Counted from the stretch's first letter, positions 12,725 to 25,110 are shown. The stretch: 64,000 bases of DNA from Erpobdella octoculata (GCA_963978895.1 OZ022243.1:16021789-16085788); one strand, 5' to 3'. Program-made: numbers and translations. Notes: generated from the sequence alone by a model not told the origin.

Positions 12725-14604
12725 ATGTCTGACGAGAAATTCATTGCGATGGGACAGGCTCTAGGCTATTCCGGAGTGGATTTAAGGAATTACGTCAAAG
12801 AGTTAAAGGATGAAGAAAGGGTTAAGAGAATGGAGGAACGGGAAGAAAAAAAGGCTCAGCAGGAGCGGGAAGATAAAATAGCGCAACAAGAACGGGAAGA
12901 TAAAATAGCACAACAAGAACGGGAACGTGAAGATAAAATAGCACAACAAGAACGGGAACGTGAAGAACGAGAACTCCAAGTTCAACTTCTACGTGAGCGC
13001 GAACAACGCCAGCATGAATTGGAATTGAAGAAGCTGGAATTGGAGGGCCAAAAAAAATAGAGCCAAAACCGTCGGCGGAGGCTACTAAGATTCCTTATCC
13101 AAAGTTTTCTGAAGGTGATGACATCGACGCATTTTTGCTGAGATTTGAGTCATTGGCAAAAGCCAATGGTCACCCTCAGAAGGATTGGGGAATGCTTCTA
13201 GGGTCGTTGCTTAGTGCGAAGACTTTGGAAGTGCTTGGCCAACTTAGCGATAGTCAGATGCAGGACTACAGAACGGCAAAGGAGGCACTCCTTCGTCGTT
13301 TTGGGAAGTCAGCGGAAGACTATCGCATAATGTTTCGAGAGTCAAAGCCTGAACCGGAGGTGACCTGGGAACATTATCTAGTGCGGCTAGATAGCCACCT
13401 CAGGCGCTGGGTAGATCTCGCGGGCAAACAAAATCTGTTGTTTTTGTTTCTGAAAGAGCAGTTTTTCGGAAAGTGCCCGGCGGGAATGGTCGAGTACTTG
13501 TTGGAGAAAGAGAGCAGAGATGTCAATGAGCTGTGCCCTTGGGTCAACAAGTACAGCCAAGCCTACCCAGAGAAGAGGTTGGCAAAATTGGACAGCAATA
13601 GCAGGATGGGTTGGAACCGGGGTCAGTCTGTCAGTGACGCCAAAATGGTTGAACTTCGCTGCTACAACTGTCATCAAACGGGGCACATAGCAAGAGAGTG
13701 TCGGCAGAGTAGCCCTAGTAATCCTGTATTTTGCCAAACACGGAAAGAGACGACTACGTCAGCACCATGCAAGGATTCCGGCGTTGTGAATGCATGCGCT
13801 GCCATGGTGATGGAAGGAAAAATGGATGAGGTGGAATTGAAGTGTGGATGCGTTTTGCCTGTCATTGCGGATGGTTGTTTGCACTCAGGAGAAAAATTTA
13901 AATTAACCAGAGGGTTTGTGAACAGAAAACCGGTAAAAGTTTTGAGGGACACTGGCTGTACTTCCATAATAGTAAAGGAATCATTAGTGCACCCGCGTCA
14001 GATGACCGGAAGAACAAGACCCTGTGTTTTGATCGACGGCACAGTTCGGGTAGCTCCAACAGCAGTGGTAAAAATCAAAACAGACTGGTTCAGAGGAACT
14101 AGAGAGGTGGTCTGCATGAAAAACCTACTTTGCGATCTCGTGCTGGGAAATGTTGAAGGGGTAAGGGGTTTTGATGCAATGGCGGCAGGAAAACGCTTTG
14201 GTCGGAAACCACAGAAATCCGCTTCCAACTACGACAGCACTCAGAGGAATGATCGGGTAAATTTTAGAAAATCGTCGGCTAACTCGGAGCTGTATAAAAG
14301 CAAGGAAAGAAACACGTCTGCCATTTCAAAGGTAGGAAATAAAGTTGAGGCAAAAGTTCAAGCTTTGAATCCGCCAAAAGAAAGACCAAGGCTCAATCTT
14401 CTGCCTAGAGGCCAAAATCGAGGGGTGGGGAAAGATGGAAAGTTGAATTCGGCAATCTTCGGAGATGCCCGCCCTGTTGACACAGCATGCAGAGAGATAG
14501 AGATTGAGAATAAGTTGAAAGGAAACTATTTCAAAGGCAAGGAGAATATCGGTGCTGACTTTCTTAGTCGTAAAGAGAGTGACGATGTAATCAAGAAACA
14601 CTGA
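12725..14604 (+). pseudogene. Gypsy gag-protease, frameshifted and fused to a pol remnant
   Basis: The ATG at 12725 gives MSDEKFIAMGQALGYSG, then an Arg/Glu/Gln-rich coiled-coil tract with repeated AQQERE units. A frame change occurs at an eight-A run (13050-13057), after which the frame reads IPYPKFSEGDDIDAFLLRFE, a capsid-like gag domain. A CCHC knuckle CYNCHQTGHIAREC (about 13660-13700) and a retropepsin-like VLRDTGCTSIIVKESLV (about 13935-13985) follow. It ends GKENIGADFLSRKESDD, normally found just past RNase H, so about 2 kb of pol is deleted. A second gag of the same family lies at 54288-54894. Confidence 0.85.
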
Positions 14605-14633
14605 CGCGTTTCTTTTTTCGAAGAGGGGGGATA

Positions 14634-15246
14634 TGTAAGATGAAGATGATTCATCTTACGTATTTTCATAGTAGTTGTTTATTTTATTTTATTATGTGTG
14701 CATATTTTGGTTGTGTTTAAACAATAGTCATTTATGTATGAATGTATCTGTGTGTATATGTGTGTATATGTGTGTATATGTGTGTATGTATGTGTATATA
14801 TATGTGTATATGTATGTATATATGTATATTTGTGCTCCTGTGACATTGTGTGTGCGTATAATTTTTGTATCATTAATGTATATATATGTATATGTGTGCT
14901 TGAGTGTATATATACATGGATGAATGTATGTATATGTATATATATATGTGTATGTATACATGTATATATATATATATGTATAAATATAATTGGTATTGGT
15001 CCTTTTCCTTTTTGTGGTCTTCATTGAGAAAATGAAGTGTTCTGGGCAGAGAAATTGGAATTATCAAAAGATTTGTCAGAACCGGGTTAACTTCTGCAAA
15101 GTGAGATAAGTCAGTTTAGAGTCAAGAAAAGGATTATATTCAAGGAAAAATAATAAAGTTAAAATAAATTCGAGAAATATTGTGTTATAAATAACTTCGA
15201 CTTTAACGTTACGAATCGCTAGAAAGCATATTCCTCTACGTTTACA
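14634..15246 (+). repeat. 3' LTR
   Basis: 613 bp; see the 5' LTR. Preceded by a purine-rich tract at 14620-14633. Confidence 0.93.
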
Positions 15247-15291
15247 ATAACTAACAGTTAAAAATTATTCAGATTAAAAATAAATCACTCT

Positions 15292-15609
15292 TACCGTTAT
15301 AAGCTTTTTTAACGGTATATGGCTTTTGTCAAAAAAACTTCCATGTCTCAGGGACTTGCTTGCACGGCAAACTTAACGCGTGCACCGCCAAATAGACCCG
15401 TCATCGACATTCTTTGGAGTCTTTTTCATCGGCCCTTGGCAGACGTGGCAACTTCTTTCTCTCACCAACAGACCGTGCAGAATTGCCCAGTCAACAACTT
15501 CTGCATTTGTTTTTGACATTACCGCGTTAAAGTCAAAAGTATCCAAATTCGAAAGATCCGGATACACAACTAAAGCCATTTTACAAGACAAGGAATCACA
15601 AATATTCAC
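15292..15609 (-). pseudogene. Merlin/ISXO2-like transposase, exon 1
   Basis: The frame begins MNICDSLSCKMALVVYPDL. It then reads VDWAILHGLLVRERSCHVCQ, later DGSIWRCTR, one in-frame TAA, and SLRHGSFFDKSHIPL before a GTAAGA donor. The C..C...W.C zinc-ribbon-like pattern and R.GSFF..S block are typical N-terminal features of Merlin/ISXO2-like transposases. The single stop marks it as a pseudogene, or possibly an error or polymorphism. The exons downstream are at 11775-11976, 10051-10196 and 9830-9972. Confidence 0.75.
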
Positions 15610-16161
15610 CGATAAAATTCACGACTCAGTCCAAGAACAATCAACTATATATATACATACAAGCAGCTGAGCAATCGATATGCGCATCTCCCTCATCTAC
15701 ATCTGGCATCGGTCAATTCACGTTAATGTGAGATCTGGCATAACCGACGAACGTCGTTGATGAACGTCTCTTCCAGATTTCGAGAACTCTCCAGAAGTGG
15801 TTCACTCAATGAAGCATGCCGGAAGACCGACATCTAGCATAACCGACATGGCTGTTTATGAACGACTCAGCAAGATTTCGCGAACTCTCCAGAGGTGGTT
15901 CGCTCAATGAAGCATGCCAGTGCAGGGTCGCCGGGAGACGCGACGCGGCTCTCGATGAACGTCTCATCCAAACCATTAATATCATTTTCTTGACTTTATA
16001 ATATTAAAATATGTTTGCCATCTACGAAAAACACGTTAAGTAGAAAATTAAAAGTATAAATCTTTTGCACAGTGATCAATTCGTAAAAGTTTGCAAAGTG
16101 CTATTTTTTTACTTTTTAGTAGTTACATACCATATAAAGATGATGATATTATTAATAATAA
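15610..16161. other. unassigned, with about 105-bp tandem pair
   Basis: Two diverged direct units (about 15728-15830 and 15835-15925) share GGCATAACCGAC or AGCATAACCGAC, GAACTCTCCAGA and CTCAATGAAGCATGCC. No coding signal. Confidence 0.5.
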
Positions 16162-16280
16162 CTAGCGGGGGCACCCGGCGTTGGCTGGGGATTTTAGAGG
16201 TTTTTCTAATGTTTGTCTCTCTCGCTCCCGTTTCCTTCTCCGCTTTCCCGTTCCCGTCGCGTTCTCGGTCGCTTTTCCGC

Positions 16281-16314
<34 letters not shown>

Positions 16315-16470
16315 CCCGCTTGCTCACCCGCTCCGCTCCGCTTATTTTGTGTCGGATTTCAAATTTTTTTTCTCTATATTTGATTCCCCTTGACTCTCAA
16401 TGTTGTGTGAAAATTTCATTACAATCGGATGAATGGTGTAGCAATGCATGAATAACATATATATATATAT
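16162..16470 (-). mobile_element. short non-autonomous Helitron, family A
   Basis: A compact copy. The 3' end is CTAG at 16162-16165, with the hairpin weakened to CCAGCCAACGCCGGG. About 110 bp of internal sequence, a (TA)n run at 16281-16311, and the 140-bp 5' module (16312-16455) follow. The 5' end dissolves into (AT)n, which directly abuts the CTAG end of the next Helitron. Confidence 0.75.
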
Positions 16471-16904
16471 ACTAGCAGTGCCCGTAGCGGCTTCGCTCGC
16501 ATGAAATTTGAGAATTTGAACCATGCATACATTGTAGAGTACTGCACGGATCAATTTTTTAGGTCTCGGATCGGCCCGTCGACAACTTGGCCCAACCCGT
16601 TTCAAAAACCGAAATTCCTGGCCCGGCACGGCCCGTCTAATATGGGCCCGGCTCGTTTTTACAGGCCTAGAAGTTCTATATACTTGATGAAAAACTTCGG
16701 CCCGTCCCACCTTGACTTCACGTTTAGCCTGAACACCCTAAAATCACTAAAATGTCTATATACTTGGTTAAAAATCTCGGCCCGTCCCACCTTGATTTAA
16801 GGTTTGGGCAGGGCCGTATGAAGACCCTAAAATAACTGCTTGGCCCGTCCGTCCGGTGATAAACTGAACTCATTTACTTTTAACCGGCACAAAACCTCAA
16901 AATA

Positions 16905-17520
16905 CTATTTTTCACATCTGTAGCACTTACAGTTTTTGAGTAGCAGTTATTTTAAAATCAAATAACCTTTTTTCCACCTCACATTTGAGGTTCTGGAACT
17001 GGAAACCAAATTTTCAAAAAATGGTAAAACACGTATATCATTATTTCTGGAGTAGAAACCAAATACTAATTTTTACTCCTGTAGCATCTACTGTTTTCGA
17101 GTAGCAGTTACATTAAAAACCAAATAACCTTATTTTCCACCCCACATTTGAGGTCCTGAAAACCAAATTTTAAAAAAATGGTAAAACACGTATATCTTTA
17201 TTTTTAGAATAGAAACTAAATACTAATTTTTACATCTGTTGTATTTACAGTTTTTGAGTAGCAGTTACTTTAAAAAACAAATAACCCTATTTTCCACCCC
17301 ACATTTGAAGTCCTGGAAACCAAATTTTCAAAAAATGCTGAAACACGTATTTCATTATTTTTGGAGTAGAAACTAAATACTAATTTTCACTTCTGTAGCA
17401 TTCACAGTTTTTGAGTAGCAGCTACTTTAAAAACCAAATAACCCAATTTTCCAACCCACATTTGAGATCCGGGAAACCGAATTTTCAAAAAATGGTGAAA
17501 CACGTATCTTTTTATTTTTC
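16905..17520. repeat. about 160-bp tandem repeat x4 in Helitron B
   Basis: The word TTTTGAGTAGCAGTTA (or a close variant) recurs at about 16932, 17092, 17250 and 17410, each with CCACCCCACATTTGAGGT downstream. Diverged units recur at 51040-51440. Confidence 0.85.
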
Positions 17521-17730
17521 AAAAAGAATCTATATATTAAATTTCAAAATCTCCTCATTTTTGGTTTTCGAGATATACATTGTTTTAGAAAAAAGTTTGT
17601 TTTCCAGTTTTTTCCCCTCAGGAGCAAAATTTTCAAAAATCCTTTCTTAGCGGATGTTTACGCTATAAAAGTAATATAAGTTCCAAATTTCACGTTCCTA
17701 GGATGAGGCGTTTAAGCTCGGCGTTGATTA

Positions 17731-17802
17731 TCAGTCAGTCAGTCAGTCAGTCAGTCAGTCAGTCAGTCAGTCAGTCAGTCAGTCAGTCAGTCAGTCAGTC
17801 AG
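17731..17802. repeat. (CAGT)n microsatellite
   Basis: About 18 units; the related copy at 51660 has only about two to three, so the expansion is local. Confidence 0.97.
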
Positions 17803-17809
17803 GACATGT

Positions 17810-17813
<4 letters not shown>

Positions 17814-17866
<53 letters not shown>
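17814..17866. repeat. (AT)n microsatellite
   Basis: Joins the 5' end of Helitron B to the next family A 5' module. Confidence 0.95.
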
Positions 17867-17869
<3 letters not shown>

Positions 17870-18005
17870 CCCGCTTGCTCACCCGCTCCGCTCCGCTTAT
17901 TTTGTGTCGGATTTCAAATTTTTTTTCTCTATATTTGATTCCCCTTGACTCTCAATGTTGTGTGAAAATTTCATTACAATCGGATGAATGGTGTAGCAAT
18001 GCATG

Positions 18006-18062
<57 letters not shown>

Positions 18063-18476
18063 CATACATACATACATACATACATACATACATACATACA
18101 TACATACATACATACATACATACATACATACATACATACATACATACATACATACATACATACATACATACATACATACATACATACATACATACATACA
18201 TACATACATACATACATACATACATACATACATACATACATACATACATACATACATACATACATACATACATACATACATACATACATACATACATACA
18301 TACATACATACATACATACATACATACATACATACATACATACATACATACATACATACATACATACATACATACATACATACATACATACATACATACA
18401 TACATACATACATACATACATACATACATACATACATACATACATACATACAAACATTCATTTTTATATATATAGA
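17867..18476 (-). mobile_element. Helitron family A 5' portion with giant microsatellite
   Basis: The 5' terminus is exact: on the minus strand A then TCTATATATATAAAAATG starting at 18476, AATGTTTGTATG, then about 390 bp of (TATG)n, (AT)n, and the 140-bp module (18000-17867). The module shares private variants with 16312-16455 (TTATTTTGTGTCGG and CTCAATGTTG). The 3' end is missing. Confidence 0.75.
18058..18451. repeat. (CATA)n microsatellite, about 98 units
   Basis: An apparently uninterrupted tetranucleotide array of about 394 bp, lying exactly at the TGTATG position of the Helitron 5' end. Translated frames (Cys-Met-Tyr-Val or Ile-His-Thr-Tyr repeats) are artefacts. Confidence 0.98.
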
Positions 18477-19536
18477 TTGTGATAGTAGTTATATCTATGT
18501 AGGTGGAGCTTCATAATATTAGAGGTGGAGCCAAAATTTGTTTATATTTGGTTTCCGGACGGAGGCTCTACTTTTAACTTGTTTTTTCACGGTTAAATTT
18601 ATTTCTTGCTGACTAGTGTGAAAGTTTTACCTTTTCCGGACTGCAAGCCATCTTGAAAGATAGGCTCATCCAATATATAATATACTGTTTTATATATATG
18701 ATCGCGACATGCATTCGTCCCTTAATAAATATTTTAGATCCGTTATTAGTACTGCAAATAGGTTCAAACCGGTCTCTTGCCAAACTAGTCGATGTCAGCC
18801 TCTTTATCGAAGACATAAGCTTCGAGGCGGTCATAACCCATTTTCAGGTGCTAGCGGCCCTAACAGAGAAGCTCTTGACTTCCATAGTTACAGTGAGTTG
18901 TTTTAATTTTCTTATTTTGGGTAGAATATCTTATCGTTCTAAAGCCCAGTACACACTGACCGGTTTTCGACATTATAACTATTAGGGGGCATACTTTATC
19001 GGCCAAAAAATACAAATCGGCCAAAATTTGGTGTAATTTGGCTAAAAATCATTTTAGAATTCGGCCAAAAGATTATTTAATTCGACCAAAAATTTTTTTT
19101 CCTAAATTTATTTGTGCGTTATGCAGGCCGTTAGTTGTGATGTTTGTATCATTTGTACACATCGTTAATGTGCTAAGGTTAAGCAAATTCAGAATTGAAT
19201 TGGAAAAAATCTTGAGTGGTCGAGGTATGACAAATAAAAGGTCATATATCATTGTACTCATCCACCTCGTTTGTTATTACTAAATACTGCAGGAGCCTAT
19301 GGGAGACTCTTAAAGTTGGTAGGCCGCATCTATCTCGTCTGTTCATCTCGCCGCTCGCTAGTATTAAATCGTTAATGCTATTGCCACGGCGGTACGCGAT
19401 CTTTGATTCGCTATATCTTTGTTAATTTTATTTTTTTGTACACTATATGGTATATTCAAACTTAGAATTTGTACCCTTATATAAAAATATTAATAAAATT
19501 AAAAAAAAATTATTTTGAAATTTTTATGCTACTACT
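18477..19536. other. unassigned
   Basis: No recognisable gene. A weak 110-codon frame at 18653-18985 has no motif I recognise. Words of the form TCGGCCAAAA recur near 19000-19090. Confidence 0.4.
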
Positions 19537-19605
19537 AAGGATAGGGTTTAGGGGTAGGGATAGGGGTGGGGTTAGGGTTCAGGTTAGGGATAGGGTTAGT
19601 AGCAA
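19537..19605 (+). repeat. degenerate TTAGGG-like array
   Basis: About 70 bp of TAGGG-type units (AGGATAGGG, TTAGGGTT, AGGGATAGGG) with mixed spacing, like a decayed interstitial telomere repeat or a G-rich minisatellite. Confidence 0.6.
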
Positions 19606-19739
19606 TTTTACCGATTGTAATCACGTCGAACCGCCGGGGCAATAGCAGCGACCTATTAAATACCTTAGCAGCCAATCGGAATGACCTAAATGTTTTTTCG
19701 GATCACATCGACCGTCTTGTATATATATATATATATGTG

Positions 19740-20216
19740 CTTCGGTCTCAGACGGTAGGCGCTATGCTGGGTGGTAACAAAGCTACGAGCTCTGGTCCTT
19801 TATTAATCTGTGGTCACGGTACTAGTCGACCCCCTTATTCGGCCGTTGCTTCTGGTTTGGTACAGCCTGACAAAACTAATGAGGTAAACACTTCCTGTGG
19901 ATCGGTTTATTTGACTCCTGTCATAGATGTTGGCGATCGTCTCGGTATATCTCCCCGTGGTTTACTAAGTGATGAGGTTAACTACCTTTCCAACTCATCT
20001 CTTCAACCAGCTCCCATCGTGCAACTACCCACGCCTATCCTACATGAGCCTCCACCTGAGCCTCCATCTGATCCTCCACCTGAACCTCCACCTGAACCTC
20101 CACCTGAGCCTCCACCTGAACCTCCACCTGAGCCTCCACCTGAGGCTCAGGCTCCAGCGGTGTCATTTCAACATTTGTTTGAGTCTTCAAATATAACTAC
20201 AAGACGTCGGCGTTAA
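19740..20216 (+). pseudogene. open C-terminal frame with (PPPE)n tract, probable PLE tail
   Basis: The frame is open from at least 19740 to the stop at 20214-20216. A Ser/Thr/Val-rich segment precedes about 12 repeats of Pro-Pro-Glu-Pro (encoded by CCACCTGAGCCT units, 20045-20145), and it ends in ITTRRRR. About 480 bp of AT-rich sequence then leads to a PLE hammerhead at 20699. By analogy with the 38.7-41.1 kb element, it may be the 3' end of a PLE ORF. No reverse transcriptase or GIY-YIG motif is seen, so this remains tentative. Confidence 0.4.
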
Positions 20217-20698
20217 TTGAATCATCTATATGTATCCCATTTGCACAGTCATGCGTTTATTTTAATTTTTCATATAAGTTTACTTTTATTTTAATTCATC
20301 ACATGGTTTTATTTAAATTTTTCACCTTTTATTATTCTATTTCATACTTTTTTATTTCAATATATTGTCACTAGATACCTATAGTTTAATTTCATTAATC
20401 TTCTAATAATTTTAAGTGTTTTAATTTCTATTATTAGTATTATAGACTTCATTCAATTCGTCCTATCTATTTATATTTATTTATTTTATTTTATTAATAA
20501 TAATTATTATTTAATTTATCTTTATACTTCTTTTCATTTATCAATTTTTATAAGCTCTCGTAATTTACTTATATCGTCATATTCTGGTTTTAAATACTTT
20601 AATTTAAATATTTATTTAATATAGGCACAACACTATTTCTATGTTGATGTTTACTATATATTCTTTAGCTGTTTACGTAATACGACATTTTAGGTTAT
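20217..20698. other. AT-rich 3' region before hammerhead
   Basis: About 80% A+T, without frames. Compatible with a PLE 3' untranslated region. Confidence 0.4.
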
Positions 20699-20740
20699 GG
20701 ACTCTGAAGATGACTGTAGTCGAAACTGGCCAGTCAGTCC
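20699..20740 (+). ncRNA. hammerhead ribozyme (type I, PLE-associated)
   Basis: Stem I is GGACT/AGTCC (20699-20703, 20736-20740), a perfect match. The core CTGAAGA is at 20704-20710. Stem II is GAC/GTC around loop TGTA, after one extra T. GAA is at 20722-20724. Stem III, ACTGG/CCAGT, is palindromic with no loop. Predicted cleavage follows C20735. The loopless stem III suggests it may work best as a dimer. It is the best-preserved of the three. Confidence 0.85.
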
Positions 20741-20775
20741 TAATTATTATTATTTGTATTATATAAATTTTTAAA

Positions 20776-20934
20776 ATGGACTCTAGTTTACGTCGTAAAA
20801 TTAAATATTTTGAACAGTTTATTAGAAAAGTCATTAATGCAAAGTGGTCGTTTGTTTTTAACGGAGTGTGTTTACGAGAGGGGATTTTGCCAAAGTATAT
20901 TACTCATATATATATATATATATATATATTATGA
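20776..20934 (+). pseudogene. PLE ORF N-terminal fragment
   Basis: MDSSLRRKIKYFEQFIRK, then INAKWSFVFNGVCLREGILP and KYI, running into (AT)n at 20909. It shares the KW..VF...CL.E..(L/I/V)P motif with four other fragments in the window. The short distance from the hammerhead (36 bp) and the identical break point suggest a pLTR end rather than a random deletion. Confidence 0.6.
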
Positions 20935-21339
20935 GCATAGTTTGGCGTTATATTTTCTTTAATGCACGCTCCGTTAAATATTACCGCTCATTTGGCGTTA
21001 ATTAGCTTGCGCACCAAATTTTCAACGTGGCGATATGCAGTAGAAAAATGACAATTGTCGGATTTGTCAGTCATTTTATTCAGAGGCTGACTGCAGTTTT
21101 GGAAAATCCATCTTCAGAGCCGAAAAATAAAACAACTTAGAACAGAAATTGACGACAGAACAGAAATGAAACTGACACAAGCGAATGAAAAATAAATTTG
21201 GTAAGGTGAATTAGACCAGGTAAAGTTAGTAAGTATGATGGTAAGGTAAGGTGAAAACAATTATGAGTAAGATAAAAATATATTAAAAATTGATTAATTA
21301 TTATTAGGGTATAAAATAAAGTATTAAAGTCCGTAAATG

Positions 21340-21344
<5 letters not shown>
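20935..21344. other. unassigned
   Basis: No gene or repeat family recognised; TTTGGCGTTA occurs twice near 20945 and 20990. Confidence 0.4.
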
Positions 21345-22930
<1,586 letters not shown>

Positions 22931-23240
22931 GATATAAGCTGTTGTTTTTTTTAAATTCTGTTCATTTTTTTTCACCCAAGAGTTTTGATTCTTTGGGAAG
23001 CAATATTATTAATTTATACATTGGCAAATTGGCGCATTCAGCCTTTTTATTTAGGCGTGCGTGCCAACGTTCACAATCGTTATTTGTCCTGAAAGGTTCT
23101 TTATTGCTGTAAAAATTGCTATGTAGTCTTTTTTTTCTTCTTGACATTAGAACAAACAGAAATGAAAGTTGTTTTAATGCAATTTTTTTTGTTCCGAGTT
23201 TCAAGAAATTTGTCACATTTAATTAATTTCGTAGTCAATA
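22931..23240 (-). pseudogene. MULE-like fragment
   Basis: The frame contains EPFRTNNDCERWHARLNKK, then LPMYKLI. This resembles the RTNN..EGWH..LN block near the C-terminus of Mutator-like and related domesticated transposases. About 60 residues are recognisable and nothing else of the protein is here. The hAT at 23248 cuts it off. Confidence 0.5.
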
Positions 23241-23247
23241 TTTTAGA

Positions 23248-24788
23248 TAAGCATCTGCGTCCCGATATCGTTATCTCGAATTCAATCAAGATTTCAAAAC
23301 GATACGGGAAATCCCGTATCGCCATTGAAACGATACAGCCTGCGGAAGAAGTCTCGTATCGATATAATTAGCGATACTTAAAATTTCGTTCCCGAATAAA
23401 ATCCCGAAAAAATATCGAGATTTTTAAAAAATATTTTCCAATAAATAACGAAAGTCATACATATTTAATTAACGATTGTCACAACTGTGAATATTTGCAA
23501 TTGATTCATCAACATTGATTAATTAATCTACCTATTGACAGCCTGTAGCCCCATTATTTACTATTTTTAGTCTGGGAACTGGCAGCAAAAAAGCCACGCT
23601 TTTCTTAGGCTGCTAGTCGACCTCTGCATACTACTGATACTACAAGCCCTACAAGGCAATCGTACTCGCTGACATCAATGACTATTATTATTAATGAAAA
23701 TAATGAGTAATGTAATAGTAATGATCATTCTATGTTTATGTTTTGGTTTAGTCTGTTTCATAAACTTATTTTTTCAAATTTGTTACATAGAATTGGAATG
23801 ATTATTTTAGTGTTTCGATATCCGTAATTGACCGTAATAGTAGTTCATCTAAGATATATCTTTATAATCTCGATGATATTCTTGGTTGTGTGCCCGTATC
23901 GTCTGCAGCTGGAATTCAAAACTTTCTCAGCTTCTTTCTTGCTATTGCTAACCGCGTTCGCCATCGCCTATAAATAAACACGCTGGGTTTTTTTTCACTT
24001 TCTTAATTCTTGCATAGAGGCACTTTCTCGTGTTTGTCATCATTATCATGCCGCGTCACCGGGGTCAAATCTGGGAGTACTTTTGAGGAAGAGACAGTCA
24101 CGCAGAAAGTCAATGACAAGGATGTAGAAGTAAATCTTGCCAGATGCAAAGACTGCGGGAAACAATATCATTTTAATTTAATCTTAGTAATCTCAATCTC
24201 AGTAATCTGCAATCTACTTCTATCTCCATTGGTTTCTCTACTTTCACTATTGAATTGCCTAAAAATGTCGTTCTTTTGGTATGCTAGAAGGTTTTCTACT
24301 TTTCAATTACTTGAAAAATAATTTTAATTTTTTTTTAATCGGCAAGTAAAATCATTTAATTAAATTGATAAACTACCGCCTAATGCGTACTAAATAAAGT
24401 AAATAAATACTTACTATCGGCAGTAGCCTTTTATTTAGAATCTAAATTTAGAAAAATAGATGTACTGAAACTAAACAAATGAAACTTATTTCAAGTTGTA
24501 AAAAAAAATTAAATTTGGTAAATTTTTATAAATTTTGAAACTTTTTAATATTTATATATTTTTTTCAATGAATTCCTTTAATGTAGTTAAGTTATTAATA
24601 TTGTCTGTCGTGTATAGTTCATCATTCTATGTTATCTCGATTCATTCGAGACAAAATTTCCACTTCAGTCGAGATCCCGATATCGTATCGTTATTGTTCG
24701 AGGCGTCTCGTATCGTATCGTTTAATTCGAGGCAAATTTCAGAAATCGTATCGTATTGTTCCAAAAAATAACGGGACGCAGAAGCTTA
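23248..24788 (-). mobile_element. hAT-type element with BED-finger remnant (TAAGCATCTGCG family)
   Basis: Ends are TAAGCATCTGCGTCCCG and its near-complement ACGGGACGCAGAAGCTTA, with CGATA/TATCG subterminal repeats. The plus-strand frame near 24060-24180 reads SGSTFEEETVTQKVNDKDVE then ARCKDCGKQYHF, part of a BED-type zinc finger of a hAT transposase. The rest is deleted. Copies lie at 27945-29218 and 49057-50770. Confidence 0.8.

Positions 24789-25110
<322 letters not shown>

Larger units (their letters stand above)
12025..15246 (+). mobile_element. Gypsy-type LTR retrotransposon, internally deleted
   Basis: The two LTRs (12025-12627 and 14634-15246) are flanked by a perfect 5-bp duplication ATAAC (12020-12024 and 15247-15251). 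A primer-binding-like TGGTGACCCCGACG follows the left LTR, and a purine tract AAGAGGGGGGATA precedes the right one. Gag, zinc knuckle and protease are present. Reverse transcriptase and integrase are absent, and the frame jumps to the tail of the RNase H/IN linker. LTR differences that I could see are all microsatellite length changes, so the insertion is young. Confidence 0.93.
16472..17815 (-). mobile_element. Helitron family B, nearly complete
   Basis: On the minus strand the 3' end is a GC-rich segment CGAGCGAAGCCGC..GGGCACTG then CTAG (16475-16472) and T. The 5' region is AACATGTCCTGAC with an expanded (CTGA)n (17802-17731) and a conserved CGCCGAGCTTAAACGCCTC block. The centre holds four units of about 160 bp. 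No protein is encoded. Partial relatives lie at 3212-3383 and 50790-51690. Confidence 0.7.

Noticed and set aside
15728..15925. Heat-shock elements in the GAACTCTCCAGAA repeats
   Set aside because: Spacing does not give three consecutive nGAAn units; no gene lies downstream.
18058..18451. CRISPR array
   Set aside because: A simple tetranucleotide repeat without spacers; the setting is eukaryotic.
17897..18482. Frames of (CMYV)n and (IHTY)n at 18.0-18.5 kb
   Set aside because: They are the CATA microsatellite read in frame.
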